64,000 nucleotides of DNA from Oceanospirillum linum (GCF_001995095.2 NZ_MTSD02000001.1:372001-436000), one strand, 5' to 3'. Shown: positions 49,480 to 59,412, numbered from the stretch's first letter. Numbers and translations are program-made. Notes: generated by a model not told the origin, from the sequence alone.

Positions 49480-50577
49480 TCAGGCCTGAGCAGGCACAAC
49501 AGGTGTTGGCATAACGACATCTCCACATTGTGCACGGTGGCGCAAATAGTGATCCATCAGAGTAATGGCCATCATCGCCTCGGCTATGGGCGTAGCACGA
49601 ATACCCACACATGGGTCATGACGCCCTTTAGTAACCACTTCTACAGGTTCGCCACTAACATTGATACTTTTACCCGGCAAGTGCAGGCTGGACGTTGGCT
49701 TAAGGGCGATATGCGCCACAATGTCCTGTCCGGACGAAACACCACCTAAAATACCGCCTGCATTATTTGATAAGAAACCTTCCGGGGTTATTTCATCACG
49801 GTGCTGAGTGCCTTTCTGCTCCACAGAGTCAAAACCCGCGCCAATCTCAATACCTTTAACGGCATTGATACTCATAAGCGCATGGGCAAGCTCTGCATCC
49901 AATCGATCAAAGATAGGCTCCCCCAGACCGGGAGGAACATGGGACGCAACAACCGTTACTTTGGCACCGACAGATTCACCTTCTTTGCGCAGGGCATCCA
50001 TATACCGCTCCAACTCAGGCACCTTATCTGCATCCGGGCAGAAGAAAGGGTTTGTGTTCACCAGGTCCCAGTCGACTTTCTCAACTTTAATTGGCCCCAG
50101 CTGAGACATATAGCCCCGCACCTCGATACCAAGACGCTCTTTCAGAAACTTCTTGGCCACAGCACCTGCAGCTACACGCATGGCTGTTTCACGGGCTGAA
50201 GAGCGCCCCCCGCCACGATAATCCCGGAAACCGTATTTCTGGTTATAGGTGTAATCCGCATGAGCAGGGCGATACTGCTGGGCAATATTGGAATAGTCTT
50301 TGGAGCGCTGATCCGTGTTTTCAATCATCAGACCAATAGCAGTACCCGTAGTTTTACCTTCAAAAACGCCGGATAAAATTCTGACTCTGTCATCTTCGCG
50401 ACGCTGGGTCGCATGACGGGAGGTTCCTGGCTTACGACGATCAAGATCAATCTGCAGATCGTCTTCTGAGATTTCCAGACCCGGCGGGCAACCATCAATA
50501 ATCGCCCCCAGTGCAGGGCCATGGCTTTCACCAAATGTGGTCAGGGTGAACAGTTTTCCAAAGCTATTACCAGACAT
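49480..50577 (-). CDS. aroC: Chorismate synthase
   Basis: A 365-residue FMN-dependent enzyme that makes chorismate from [28 protein letters not shown]-like [14 protein letters not shown], and [18 protein letters not shown] are the family signatures. Downstream of prmB, as in many gammaproteobacteria, but separated from it by a hairpin. Confidence 0.97.
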   Translation of the reverse strand: MSGNSFGKLFTLTTFGESHGPALGAIIDGCPPGLEISEDDLQIDLDRRKPGTSRHATQRREDDRVRILSGVFEGKTTGTAIGLMIENTDQRSKDYSNIAQQYRPAHADYTYNQKYGFRDYRGGGRSSARETAMRVAAGAVAKKFLKERLGIEVRGYMSQLGPIKVEKVDWDLVNTNPFFCPDADKVPELERYMDALRKEGESVGAKVTVVASHVPPGLGEPIFDRLDAELAHALMSINAVKGIEIGAGFDSVEQKGTQHRDEITPEGFLSNNAGGILGGVSSGQDIVAHIALKPTSSLHLPGKSINVSGEPVEVVTKGRHDPCVGIRATPIAEAMMAITLMDHYLRHRAQCGDVVMPTPVVPAQA

Positions 50578-50627
50578 GAAGCTCTCTCTTGCATTGCCTT
50601 TTCAGGCGTCATTTATTCTGTAAAATG

Positions 50628-50648
50628 AGTCCTGAAAAAGTCAGGACT
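50628..50648 (-). terminator. Hairpin between prmB and aroC
   Basis: A perfect eight-base stem AGTCCTGA/TCAGGACT with a five-base loop, followed on the minus strand by CATTTT. Possible prmB terminator. Confidence 0.5.
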
Positions 50649-50708
50649 ATTAAGCGCTGTGGAAAAGGGTATCAACCACAGAGCTCCTGTTTTTCAGGGA
50701 AAAATCGA

Positions 50709-51662
50709 TCAGGCGAAGTGACCTGCATATTCTTTTAGTTGCTCAGCGGTCAACATAAAAACACCCTGGCCTCCCATCTCAAAATCCAGCCAAAGAAAGG
50801 GGACTTCCGGGTAGGCTTCCTGCAGGGCAAACTCACTATTACCAACTTCACAAATCAACATACCATTATCCGACAGATAATGCGGTGCATCGCGTAGAAT
50901 ACGACGGGTAATATCCAGGCCATCACGACCGGAGCCAAGACCCAGTGCCGGTTCATGGTGATACTCTATCGCCATCGCCTCCAGATCCTCCTCATCCACA
51001 TACGGAGGGTTAGAGACAATCAGATCATAAGCTGCCTCCTTAGGCAGATCATCAAACAGGTCGGACTGGTAAACCGTTACCTGATCAGCAAGGTCATGAC
51101 GCTCAACATTACTACGGGCGACGCAAAGAGCATCTTCAGAAATATCCGCCAGGTCAACACGGGCATAGGGAAACGCATAGGCTGTTGCGATACCGATACA
51201 ACCACTGCCAGAGCAAAGATCCAGCACACGGGTTGGTTCTTCACTGACCCAGGGCTCATAGTGGTTCTGAACCAGCTCACCAATAGGGGAGCGGGGCACA
51301 AGTACCCGATGATCAACATTGAACGGCAGACCAGCAAACCAGGCTTCGCCCAATAGGTATGCCAAAGGCACACGATCCAGGCAGCGCTTCTCAACGTGAC
51401 TTAAAATAATAATCGCCTCATCACGGGTGACCCGGGCATCCAGCATGGAAGGGTCAAAATCCCAGGGCAGGTGCAGACTTCCCAGAACCAGGTGCACAGC
51501 CTCATCCCAGGCGTTATCTGTCCCATGGCCAAAGTAGACGTTATGGTGATTAAACTGAGAAAAAGACCAGCGGATATAATCACGGATGGTAAACAGTTGC
51601 TGGGCAACTTCAGTTAGCGCTTTCGTCTGTGGCACAAATTTTCTCCAGTCAGTCTTAACCAC
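50709..51662 (-). CDS. prmB: 50S ribosomal protein L3 glutamine methyltransferase
   Basis: A 317-residue SAM-dependent methyltransferase. Motif I LDLCSGSGCIGIATA and the NPPY motif at residues 218-221 (SNPPYVDEEDL) identify an N5-glutamine methyltransferase; the N-terminal segment VYFGHGTDNAWDEAVHLVL and synteny with aroC and an Smr gene fit PrmB rather than PrmC. Confidence 0.94.
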   Translation of the reverse strand: MVKTDWRKFVPQTKALTEVAQQLFTIRDYIRWSFSQFNHHNVYFGHGTDNAWDEAVHLVLGSLHLPWDFDPSMLDARVTRDEAIIILSHVEKRCLDRVPLAYLLGEAWFAGLPFNVDHRVLVPRSPIGELVQNHYEPWVSEEPTRVLDLCSGSGCIGIATAYAFPYARVDLADISEDALCVARSNVERHDLADQVTVYQSDLFDDLPKEAAYDLIVSNPPYVDEEDLEAMAIEYHHEPALGLGSGRDGLDITRRILRDAPHYLSDNGMLICEVGNSEFALQEAYPEVPFLWLDFEMGGQGVFMLTAEQLKEYAGHFA

Positions 51663-51814
51663 GGGTTATCACGTTTAAGTTTAACTCAGCATCCGGTTGC
51701 TATAAACCAAACTCGCTTATTTTGCCGACAGATTCCAAAATCGTAACGGATCTCTCCTTGCGCCAAATCAAGCATCTGGTATCGTTGCCCGATCACGAAC
51801 ACCGAGCCTAAGCC

Positions 51815-52402
51815 ATGAGTAAAACCTTTCTGCCTGACGATGCCTTATCTGACGAAAACCTTAATGATATGGATCTTTTCCACTCAGCCATGAAGGGTGT
51901 GAAGCCGATCAAAAGTGACAAGGTGCTCCTGAAAACCCCAAAAAAGAAAGATATCAATACAGAAATCAAGCGCGCGGCAGCAACGGCCGCAGAAGAGAAA
52001 TTCGTAATAGATAATCTTTCCGAAGGCAATATTCCTGATCAGAAACCCAGTGATATCCTTAGCTTCAAAGTACCCGATCTTCCGGTACGCACCTTTCAGG
52101 AGCTAAAAAAGGGCGAGATTAGCTGGCAGGAGGGCCTGGACCTGCACGGCCAGAATACTGAAGAGGCACGCTCAGAACTTTATGCCTTTATTCAGGATTG
52201 CCGGGCAAGGCGTTTTCGGAGCGTGATCGTCGTGCATGGTAAATCCTGGACAGAAGGCAGCGGCCGGGCGGAACTGAAATCCTACGTTAATGTCTGGCTA
52301 CGCCAGATGCCGGAAGTGATCGCATTTCATTCCTGCCGCCCCGCCGACGGTGGTACCGGAGCGGTTTATGTCTTGCTGAAAACCAAAGAATGGGGCAGCT
52401 GA
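51815..52402 (+). CDS. Smr-domain protein (SmrA/SmrB-like)
   Basis: A 195-residue protein with an N-terminal linker (LFHSAMKGVKPIKSDKV) seen in small Smr proteins and a C-terminal Smr domain (LDLHGQNTEEARSELYAFI, VVHGKSWTEGSGRAELKSYV). Smr domains are nucleases; E. coli SmrB cleaves mRNA at collided ribosomes. The gene is divergent from prmB, the location of smrB in E. coli, but its HGK-SxG segment differs in detail from SmrB, so I leave the symbol blank. Confidence 0.85.
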   Translation: MSKTFLPDDALSDENLNDMDLFHSAMKGVKPIKSDKVLLKTPKKKDINTEIKRAAATAAEEKFVIDNLSEGNIPDQKPSDILSFKVPDLPVRTFQELKKGEISWQEGLDLHGQNTEEARSELYAFIQDCRARRFRSVIVVHGKSWTEGSGRAELKSYVNVWLRQMPEVIAFHSCRPADGGTGAVYVLLKTKEWGS

Positions 52403-52426
52403 CCCCAGACTATCCGTAACGGGCAG

Positions 52427-53299
52427 TCACTTCATAACCACCAGCTCCAGCCGACCACCATAGGCCACGGAGCCTTTTGTTGGTGCCAATGCCCCTAAAC
52501 CTCTAAACTCCAGTTTATCCGGAGACAGACCAAGTACCTCCAGAGCACTCAGCAGCCGGGCAGCAGCCTGTTCCGACTTCAACATAAGCGCCTGATCACT
52601 TTGTCTGCCATAGTGGTGAGCCACTAACCAATAACGATCAGAGCTTGCCTGAATCTTTGAAACCAGCTGTTTGAGCGGCTCCCGGGCGTCTTCTTCAAAC
52701 TGACCATCAGGCATCACCGGCAGCTCAACCCATCCGTCATCCTGCAGCTGTTCAAACAGAGTGTGCACACTCCCCTTACTGACAACCTTCTCAGCGTTAA
52801 CCCGGTAATGGGAAACATAAACATAGATACGGCCAGTGCCTCGTTCTGTGATATATACCGAGATGTAATTATCAGAGGCATCATTTAGTTTATGGCGAAC
52901 AGCAAAGTAGTGCTGTTCACGATCAACTCCATAGAGCGTAGACATTTTAAACACTCGATTAGCCCAGTCATTGCTGCTGCCGCACTCTCGGCCACTACAC
53001 TGGAACAAAACATCAGAACCGGGTTGCATCAGATGATTCTGATAATATTCCAGTATCTCATCAGTGTCCCGGGTTGAACGCACCCGGTACAACGCCTGGT
53101 TTAGGGTTCCTGCTGGCAGGCTTAACCAGCTTTCAGGGAAAGCTTCCCCTCCTTTATTCTGAATTCGTCCTGTTGCTAACATATGCTGGTCCAGCACCAG
53201 GGTCTCTTCCATCTCTTTTTCCGCCAGGGGAAAAGGCTGCAGGAGATTAGCAGCCTGAGCAAAACCAGCAAGCATAAGGGCGAAAATAAGAATAAACAT
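52427..53299 (-). CDS. DUF4892 domain protein, exported
   Basis: A protein of 290 residues from the ATG at 53299: signal peptide MFILIFALMLAGFAQAA, then a DUF4892 region (LPAGTLNQALYRVRSTRDTDEILEYYQ, CSGRECGSSNDWANRVF) and an OmpA-like C-terminal part with LEFRGLGALAPTKG. The frame stays open upstream to 53431, but that extension has no signal-peptide logic. Likely periplasmic or outer-membrane associated. Function unknown. Confidence 0.78.
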   Translation of the reverse strand: MFILIFALMLAGFAQAANLLQPFPLAEKEMEETLVLDQHMLATGRIQNKGGEAFPESWLSLPAGTLNQALYRVRSTRDTDEILEYYQNHLMQPGSDVLFQCSGRECGSSNDWANRVFKMSTLYGVDREQHYFAVRHKLNDASDNYISVYITERGTGRIYVYVSHYRVNAEKVVSKGSVHTLFEQLQDDGWVELPVMPDGQFEEDAREPLKQLVSKIQASSDRYWLVAHHYGRQSDQALMLKSEQAAARLLSALEVLGLSPDKLEFRGLGALAPTKGSVAYGGRLELVVMK

Positions 53300-53529
53300 C
53301 TGGCAAAAATGCCGAAATGCCTCAGCAGAAAATGAGCGTCTGTTAAAAATACCGATACTGAAAATAGATATACCCACGATGTTCCTCACTAATGACCAAA
53401 CTGATCCACATGCAATCAGGTCGACCTGCATGTCATCACTGTGACAACGGATTCAAGCCTATAACCCTAGACTACAGATCAGATAAAAGATTCGTTCAGG
53501 ATAATATCTTCTGATAAAAAATGAATAGA

Positions 53530-54399
53530 TCAGCTTTTTTGCCAAAAATCTTTCAGGGCATCTGCCACAGCGATTGCTGTCCCAGGTTCCAGGTGCAGAT
53601 GGTGATTACCCGGCAGCACAAGCTGCTCAATATCGGCCACCCGTTCTTTACGCAATCGGGTATTTTCTCTATTCACAAGAAAGCCATGATCACCAACAAT
53701 CAATTGTGTGGGGGCTTTAATCGCTTCACAAAAGCTATAGATCTGCACCTCTGTCAAACGCACCGGAGAAGGGATCCTCAGTCGTGCATCTGAGCGCCAG
53801 CGCCAACCCTCTTCATCACGCCGGGTTCCCCGTTCAGCCAGAGGAAAGGCTGCGTCATAACTGATTTCACCAATCCCTCGCATCCGGGCTTCTGCAGCTT
53901 CTTCTACGCAAGTGTAACAAGGTGGTGTCTTATAGGTTTGCAGCTTGTAGCGGCCTATAGCCTGGGTCAGCTGCTGAGGTGACTCTTCTGCCGACGTCGA
54001 TAACGGCCCCAAACCCTCGATCAGGCCAACCCTGCCAACCCGGTCCGGCATTGCGCCAGCCATCAGAGTAGCGACACCGGCCCCCATGGAGTGCCCCAGC
54101 AGATCCACCTGCTCCCAGCCTTGCGCATCCATGAGAAGTGCCATATCAATGACATTATCCCAGATATGATAATAAGAACCTTTCGGACGATGACCGGAAT
54201 GACCGTGCCCGACCAGATCAATTGCCCAGATATCCAGATCACAGGCCTCTGCCAACATGGGAGCTATCCGACAGAAGCTCTGACAATTATCCAACCAACC
54301 ATGCATTGCAAGCACCGGCGTACGGTGCCCTTTTCCCCAGCGCAAACCGGAAAGGGAAACGTAGTCTAAATCCACCTGAAAAGGAATCGGTTCCTGCAC
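53530..54399 (-). CDS. Alpha/beta hydrolase
   Basis: A 289-residue alpha/beta-hydrolase fold protein. HGWLDN forms the oxyanion region and GHSMGAG the nucleophile elbow with S104; a final HHLHLEPG provides the catalytic His. It resembles the serine-hydrolase-like (SERHL/MES-like) group. Substrate unknown. A second, different hydrolase lies upstream on the same strand 47 bases away. Confidence 0.85.
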   Translation of the reverse strand: MQEPIPFQVDLDYVSLSGLRWGKGHRTPVLAMHGWLDNCQSFCRIAPMLAEACDLDIWAIDLVGHGHSGHRPKGSYYHIWDNVIDMALLMDAQGWEQVDLLGHSMGAGVATLMAGAMPDRVGRVGLIEGLGPLSTSAEESPQQLTQAIGRYKLQTYKTPPCYTCVEEAAEARMRGIGEISYDAAFPLAERGTRRDEEGWRWRSDARLRIPSPVRLTEVQIYSFCEAIKAPTQLIVGDHGFLVNRENTRLRKERVADIEQLVLPGNHHLHLEPGTAIAVADALKDFWQKS

Positions 54400-54446
54400 G
54401 GTAGTACCTCGGTCATATCACAAGTACGGGCTTAACATCCTGCAGG

Positions 54447-55247
54447 CTATTGCGGGAGGCCAGATGAACCCTGCATCAGTTTAATCATGGCCTGAATCTC
54501 ATCAGCTGTCGACTCCGGATACTCAAGTGGGAACAGGTGTCCACCATCAAGGGGTTTCCAGTTGAAGCCCGAACGACGAATCCCCCGAATCCCGTCCCCC
54601 GGAATGACGGATGCCTGATCGCTGGTCAATACGGATACCGGTACTTTTATTTTACGCCCTGACCCCCACAGGTTGTCAGCAATACCGCAAAAAATTTTGT
54701 ACTCCACCTCAGGTGAAAAGCTCAGCACACGCATGCCATCTTCTGATTTAGTACCCGAAGCAACATAGTCAGCAAGGCAGCGTTCATCAAAATTTCGGAA
54801 CAACGCCCGTGATTGCAGATACTCCAGAACAGCCTCTTCATCTGACCAGCTTTTCTTCCGGTAACGACTCTGGCGCGCCGGAGTAATGCGGTCGATTCGG
54901 CCTGTACGCTTAGCGATTTTCAGCAGCCAGGGTCTGAGACCGGAGATATAAAGAGGCGGGTCCAGCAAAACCAGCCCTTTAAAATAAGCGGGGGCTTTCA
55001 GGGCAGCCCGATAGAGCAACACGCCTCCCAGGGAGTGCCCTACGCCCCACACCGGTTCTTCTGCAGCACTGATCAGAGACAGCTGCTCATCCACCAGTGC
55101 ATCCCAGTTGTCTGAGACAGGCCAGCGGGGGTCATGCCCGATATGTGACACCCCCTGAACATTAAAATTCTCAGCCAAAGCTTCAAACAAAACCCGGTAG
55201 CTCCCCATAGGAAAACCATTGGCGTGGGCAAAATGCAGAATTGACAT
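54447..55247 (-). CDS. Alpha/beta hydrolase
   Basis: A 266-residue hydrolase starting MSILHFAHANGFPMGSYRVL, with nucleophile elbow GVGHSLGG (S72) and a late DGGHLFPLE holding the catalytic His. The frame is open eight codons further upstream; the ATG at 55247 matches homologues. It is distinct in sequence from the next gene downstream. Substrate unknown. Confidence 0.85.
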   Translation of the reverse strand: MSILHFAHANGFPMGSYRVLFEALAENFNVQGVSHIGHDPRWPVSDNWDALVDEQLSLISAAEEPVWGVGHSLGGVLLYRAALKAPAYFKGLVLLDPPLYISGLRPWLLKIAKRTGRIDRITPARQSRYRKKSWSDEEAVLEYLQSRALFRNFDERCLADYVASGTKSEDGMRVLSFSPEVEYKIFCGIADNLWGSGRKIKVPVSVLTSDQASVIPGDGIRGIRRSGFNWKPLDGGHLFPLEYPESTADEIQAMIKLMQGSSGLPQ

Positions 55248-55459
55248 AATAACGGACAGACTCCAGAGCAAACGTACGTTTGATTTTTATCACTTATGCC
55301 ATAATGCACAAGTCAGAGATTATTCTGGGCTGTTAAATAATTAATCAACTTGCAGGAAAGCAAAGAGCGCAGTAAAGTCTTGCTCCCCTTAAGAGGAACT
55401 CCCTTCCGGCTGCATAATGCCAGCCCCTGGGCTAAGCAATCCCTAAAAAAGGAGCTATT

Positions 55460-55594
55460 ATGAGTCTTGACCCGGATAAATCCAAACGCCCCAGTCGCTC
55501 TCCTGAAGTGAAAAAGAAGCGTAACCTAAGCTTCTTTATTACCGTGCTGGTAGCGATAACATTTGCCATCTGGCAGATCAGTCAGTCAAGCTGA
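55460..55594 (+). CDS. 44-aa single-helix membrane protein coupled to the AEC transporter
   Basis: An unrecognised small gene. An AAAAAAGGAG ribosome site lies five to six bases before the ATG. The product has a basic, Pro/Ser/Lys-rich cytoplasmic half (MSLDPDKSKRPSRSP..., then KKKR) and one hydrophobic helix (SFFITVLVAITFAIWQI), so an inner-membrane protein with the N-terminus inside is predicted. The TGA stop overlaps the ATG of the next gene (TGATG), which implies translational coupling with the AEC transporter. It may regulate or stabilise the carrier. Confidence 0.7.
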   Translation: MSLDPDKSKRPSRSPEVKKKRNLSFFITVLVAITFAIWQISQSS

Positions 55595-56550
55595 TGGACG
55601 CCCTACTTCACTCCCTTAGCGCGACGCTTCAAATTACCGCCCCAGTTTTTATTATTGTCTTTCTGGGTGTGCTGTTTAAGCAGTGGCGCTGGCTGGACGA
55701 TCACTTTGTCAGAGTCGCCTCCACATTAGTTTTTCGTGTCACCTTGCCAACGCTGGTGTTTCTGAATATCAGTAAGACCAATATTCGCGAAAGCCTTGAT
55801 CCCGGAGTTCTGCTCTATGCTTCTGCCGTTACCCTGATTAGCTTCTTTCTGCTGATTTGGGCTGCACGAATAATGGTGCAGACTCCTGCCGACAGGGGCG
55901 TATTTATTCAGGGAAGTTTCCGCGGTAATCAGGGAATTATTGGCATGGCCCTGGTAGCAAACCAATTTGGCGAGGCAGGCCTGCCCATGGCTTCGTTGCT
56001 ACTGGGCTGCCTGATCATTCTCTATAACATCCTGTCAGTAATCGCCCTAAGCACGTCACAACCGGAACGATCAGGTATGGGCTGGAAGCCGGTTTTCATG
56101 GATATTGTCAAAAACCCATTGATCCTATCTGTCGTGCTGGCCCTGCCCTTTTCCTACTTCCAGTGGACTTTGCCACCACTACTGCTGAAAACAGGTACTT
56201 ACTTTTCCGGTATGACCTTACCGTTAGCGCTATTATGTATTGGTGCTTCTCTGAGTCTTAAAGCGTTAAGAGCTTCATCATTGGCTTCATGGGGGGCCAC
56301 CGGAATGAAACTGGCCATTCTGCCAGTATTGATGACCTGGGGGGCATGGTACTTGGGATGGACAGGGCAAACCCTGGGCATTCTCTTTCTCTACTTTGCC
56401 AGCCCAACCGCCGCAGGCAGCTTTGTTATGGCAAAAGCCATGGGGGCGAATGGTGCCCTTGCGGCAAATATCGTCGCCCTGACAACGGTGGGATCAACTT
56501 TAACCATCACGCTCGGTGTTTTCTTCTTACACTGGTTGCAACTGGTATAG
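55594..56550 (+). CDS. AEC-family (auxin-efflux-carrier-like) transporter
   Basis: A 318-residue inner-membrane protein with about ten helices in two halves. VFIIVFLGVLFKQW, RGNQGIIGMALV and FASPTAAGSFVMAKAMG are typical of the AEC family, which includes malonate and organic acid carriers. Substrate unknown. Its ATG overlaps the stop of the upstream 44-codon gene. Confidence 0.88.
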   Translation: MDALLHSLSATLQITAPVFIIVFLGVLFKQWRWLDDHFVRVASTLVFRVTLPTLVFLNISKTNIRESLDPGVLLYASAVTLISFFLLIWAARIMVQTPADRGVFIQGSFRGNQGIIGMALVANQFGEAGLPMASLLLGCLIILYNILSVIALSTSQPERSGMGWKPVFMDIVKNPLILSVVLALPFSYFQWTLPPLLLKTGTYFSGMTLPLALLCIGASLSLKALRASSLASWGATGMKLAILPVLMTWGAWYLGWTGQTLGILFLYFASPTAAGSFVMAKAMGANGALAANIVALTTVGSTLTITLGVFFLHWLQLV

Positions 56551-56594
56551 ATACTCCGGCTTACAAGCCATCCGCAACAGCACTCAGTATAAAA

Positions 56595-56625
56595 AACGCA
56601 CTGTTACGCTAAATAACAGTGCGTT
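56595..56625. terminator. Terminator between AEC transporter and esterase genes
   Basis: A perfect 12-base stem AACGCACTGTTA/TAACAGTGCGTT with a seven-base loop; on the minus strand it runs into TTTTTT, making it the esterase terminator, and it may also stop transcripts from the plus strand. Confidence 0.88.
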
Positions 56626-56656
56626 CTATATCAGAAACTCAATCCGGCAGGCAGAA

Positions 56657-57556
56657 TCAGGAGGGCTCCCCCTTGACCTTCATTTTCAGAAACTCCCCCA
56701 GCTCCCGTAAGGCTTCGTCGGCCTGGGGTAAGTAGCGATGCAGTAGCTGCCAGACGTGTGGCATCTGACTCCACTTACTGATTTGAACCGGTGTGCCCGA
56801 CGCTTCAAGCCGTTCCGCAAGACGCACACCATCATCTAACAGTAACTCCTGGCGACTGACCTGAATCAGGCAGGGTGGCAAGCTGGAAAGGTCACCAAAC
56901 AAAGGGGACACCCCTGCATCTGACACAGAATGATCACCTGCATAAACATGGGCAAAACTCTGCATCTGTGCTTTGTTCAGCACCATATCGGTCGCAGTAT
57001 TGGTATCAAGACTTGGCGTAGAACAGGTTAAATCCACCCAAGGGGAGAGGAAAGCCGCCGCGGCAGGCAAAGGTCTACCGGCAGATTTCAGCCTCTGCAT
57101 CAAAGCTAAGGCCAGACCACCACCGGCAGAATCACCGGCAAATGCAATTTGTGAAGGGGTAACACCAACATCTAACAACCACTGATAAGCCGCCTCAGCA
57201 TCATCAAGGCCAGCAGGATAGGGGCCTTCCGGGGCAAGGCGATACTCAACAATTAATACACGGGCATGAGCACGGTGGGCGATTTGCGCCGCCAATTCCC
57301 GATGAGTATCAATGGAACCCAGGACATATCCACCTCCATGCAGATAAACCACATAACGACGGGGCGTATCATGATCCCAGTACACCAACTCGGATTTGAC
57401 GCCATTGGTATCTTGCTCGCTGATAATCAAGCCATGTGGCCGACAGGGCTTTAACATAGCGCTTTCTAACTGGTCCCGCATCAGTCGACAATATTGATTA
57501 AGCCCCTGGCGGTGCCAAAAGTCAAAACTCTGCCGGAAAGGTTCAAAGCTAATCAC
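56657..57556 (-). CDS. Hormone-sensitive-lipase-type esterase
   Basis: A 299-residue alpha/beta hydrolase with the HSL-family oxyanion motif HGGG at residues 73-76 and GDSAGG with nucleophile S143. Short- to medium-chain acyl esters are the usual substrates of the family. It follows sixA by three bases, so the two are likely one transcript with gpsA upstream. Confidence 0.9.
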   Translation of the reverse strand: MISFEPFRQSFDFWHRQGLNQYCRLMRDQLESAMLKPCRPHGLIISEQDTNGVKSELVYWDHDTPRRYVVYLHGGGYVLGSIDTHRELAAQIAHRAHARVLIVEYRLAPEGPYPAGLDDAEAAYQWLLDVGVTPSQIAFAGDSAGGGLALALMQRLKSAGRPLPAAAAFLSPWVDLTCSTPSLDTNTATDMVLNKAQMQSFAHVYAGDHSVSDAGVSPLFGDLSSLPPCLIQVSRQELLLDDGVRLAERLEASGTPVQISKWSQMPHVWQLLHRYLPQADEALRELGEFLKMKVKGEPS

Positions 57557-57559
57557 ATG

Positions 57560-58027
57560 TTACTCCAGATCATCGGCATGGATCACAGTTTCCAGCCGGG
57601 CCAGACCTGCCGCCCAAATATCAGCCTGTACAACCGTAACCGATGCTGTCGCCATAGGATAGAATCCAGTCTCATCGCCATCAAGCAACAGACTGATCAG
57701 GCGACTGACCAGAGGCTGGTGGGTAACCAGCAGGACCGTTGATGTTTCCTTCATTTCACTCAACCACTGGAGCACCTGTGCCGGATCCTCATCCGGAGTA
57801 ATCAGACCCAGTTCATGACAGGATTTCAACTCTGCATTTTTTTGGATCTCAGTACAGGTCTGCCGGGCTCTGACATAAGGACTGACATAGGTAACCGCCC
57901 CACTGAGATAATCAGCAATATGGCAGGCTACCTTACGCACATCTGCAATTCCCGCATCGGTCAGGCAGCGGTCAAAGTCCCGCGGAGCCATTCCGGCTTC
58001 GCCATGACGAAACAAAATCAGGCGCAT
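57560..58027 (-). CDS. sixA: Phosphohistidine phosphatase SixA
   Basis: A 155-residue histidine phosphatase with the N-terminal RHGEA (H8 the phospho-acceptor). The family member SixA in E. coli dephosphorylates the HPt domain of ArcB and NPr. It lies five bases after the gpsA/DUF4389 frame and three bases before the esterase gene. Confidence 0.9.
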   Translation of the reverse strand: MRLILFRHGEAGMAPRDFDRCLTDAGIADVRKVACHIADYLSGAVTYVSPYVRARQTCTEIQKNAELKSCHELGLITPDEDPAQVLQWLSEMKETSTVLLVTHQPLVSRLISLLLDGDETGFYPMATASVTVVQADIWAAGLARLETVIHADDLE

Positions 58028-58032
58028 CAGAT

Positions 58033-58347
58033 TTAGTCCTGATCCGTAGGCTGATAAGGGTCTGCATCGGGCGACTCACCCTCCGGCCAGGCAGTAAAAG
58101 GGAAAGGTTTCTCTTCCCGGTTATACGTCAGATAGCGATAGACCTGATAAGCGTATCGGGAGAGACTGGCACCCGTCTGTTGTAAAAACAGGTTTTTGTC
58201 GCCTGTTACGGCAATAAAAACCACCTGCAATAAAACACTTAGCCCCAGTAAAAGCTCCGCAATCTGATAAGCAACCACAAAGAACAGCATGAAGATAATG
58301 CGTAACCAAAAAACTTCCGTTGCAATACCCTGTTTTTTCTCACTCAT
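58033..58347 (-). CDS. DUF4389 membrane protein (internal start in the gpsA frame)
   Basis: Beginning at ATG 58347 this 104-residue product ([17 protein letters not shown]...) has two hydrophobic stretches (about residues 13-48) and a cytoplasmic C-terminal part ending [19 protein letters not shown], the DUF4389 signature. The ribosome site AGAAGGAG seven bases upstream argues that it is translated independently whatever the status of the fused frame. Function unknown. Confidence 0.75.
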   Translation of the reverse strand: MSEKKQGIATEVFWLRIIFMLFFVVAYQIAELLLGLSVLLQVVFIAVTGDKNLFLQQTGASLSRYAYQVYRYLTYNREEKPFPFTAWPEGESPDADPYQPTDQD

Positions 58348-59412
58348 TGCTCTACTCCTTCTTTCACTGGCAAACCCTGACGACCAGGTTCTCGGCAATA
58401 CAAACTCAACATCGGTACTTTGCTCACCGGACATTAAACCACGAATCACCTTCTCAACCGGCATATCGTTAAAAAGAACTTCGTACAACCCACAGGCCAG
58501 AGGCATATATACCTGCATCTCAACCGCTTTATTTCTGACCAGCCGAATAGTATTAACGCCTTCTGCCACCTGCCCTAGCTCATTCACAGCATCATCCAGT
58601 GACTTACCCTGTCCAAGAGCATAACCCACTCTGAAGTTACGGCTTAAGGGTGACATACAGGTGACAATAAGGTCCCCAACACCCGCCAAACCTAAGAAGG
58701 TCATTGGATTAGCCCCCATACTGACCGCAAAGCGGCTCATCTCAGCAAGACTACGGGTAATCAGCATACTTCTGGTGTTTTCACCAACCCCCAGGGCTGA
58801 AGCCATGCCCGCTGCAATCGCATAGATATTTTTGAGCGCTCCACCCAACTCAACACCAAACAGATCATTGCTGGCATAGACACGAAAGTAATCACAGCCC
58901 AGTACTTTCTGAATACTCTCACGTGTCAACTGATCATCACTGGCAACCACTGTTGCCGTCATCTGTTTCTGTGCAATCTCACTCGCAAGATTGGGGCCAC
59001 TCAGAACACCGATATGTTGACTCGGTGTATGTGTCTTCAGGATCTCTGACATCAGGAGAAAGCCTTCTTCCCGGATGCCTTTCGCGGTACTGATCATGAT
59101 CTGATCCGGGCGTAACTGGTCAGAAACCTGATCAACAACAGATGCAAAGGCTTTACTGGGAATGGCTACAAAAATAATATCTGCACCGGAAACCGCCTCG
59201 ACAACATCGGTCGTCGCCCTGACATTAGCATTAATCTCATAATCCGGCAGATACCGCGTATTGCGACGCTTTTCATTAATATCCTGTGCAAGCAGCTCAT
59301 CACGCAACCACTGAGTCACCGGATACTGATTGTCCGCTGCAATACTCGCTATAGCGGTACCAAAGCTACCTCCACCGAGTACGGTTACGGCTTGTCTCTT
59401 AGTCATAATCAC
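58033..59412 (-). CDS. gpsA: Glycerol-3-phosphate dehydrogenase (NAD(P)+) reading through into a DUF4389 membrane domain
   Basis: The first 340 or so of 459 residues are GpsA, which makes sn-glycerol 3-phosphate for phospholipids: GGGSFGTA at 13-20, [28 protein letters not shown] and SEQ-type GEQSTDVEF near residue 330 are all present. From residue 356 the frame continues as a DUF4389 protein (104 residues) that has its own AGAAGGAG ribosome site and ATG at 58347. In the neighbouring reading frame the end of gpsA would be [17 protein letters not shown] followed by TGA overlapping that ATG (ATGA). So the fusion may be real, or a single-base frameshift (natural or sequencing) may have joined two genes. 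Start ATG at 59412 or 59406. Confidence 0.85.
   Translation of the reverse strand: MIMTKRQAVTVLGGGSFGTAIASIAADNQYPVTQWLRDELLAQDINEKRRNTRYLPDYEINANVRATTDVVEAVSGADIIFVAIPSKAFASVVDQVSDQLRPDQIMISTAKGIREEGFLLMSEILKTHTPSQHIGVLSGPNLASEIAQKQMTATVVASDDQLTRESIQKVLGCDYFRVYASNDLFGVELGGALKNIYAIAAGMASALGVGENTRSMLITRSLAEMSRFAVSMGANPMTFLGLAGVGDLIVTCMSPLSRNFRVGYALGQGKSLDDAVNELGQVAEGVNTIRLVRNKAVEMQVYMPLACGLYEVLFNDMPVEKVIRGLMSGEQSTDVEFVLPRTWSSGFASERRSRAMSEKKQGIATEVFWLRIIFMLFFVVAYQIAELLLGLSVLLQVVFIAVTGDKNLFLQQTGASLSRYAYQVYRYLTYNREEKPFPFTAWPEGESPDADPYQPTDQD

Noticed and set aside
53300-53431. Longer N-terminus for the DUF4892 protein
   Set aside because: It would put a signal peptide 44 residues inside the protein; the ATG at 53299 is far more plausible.
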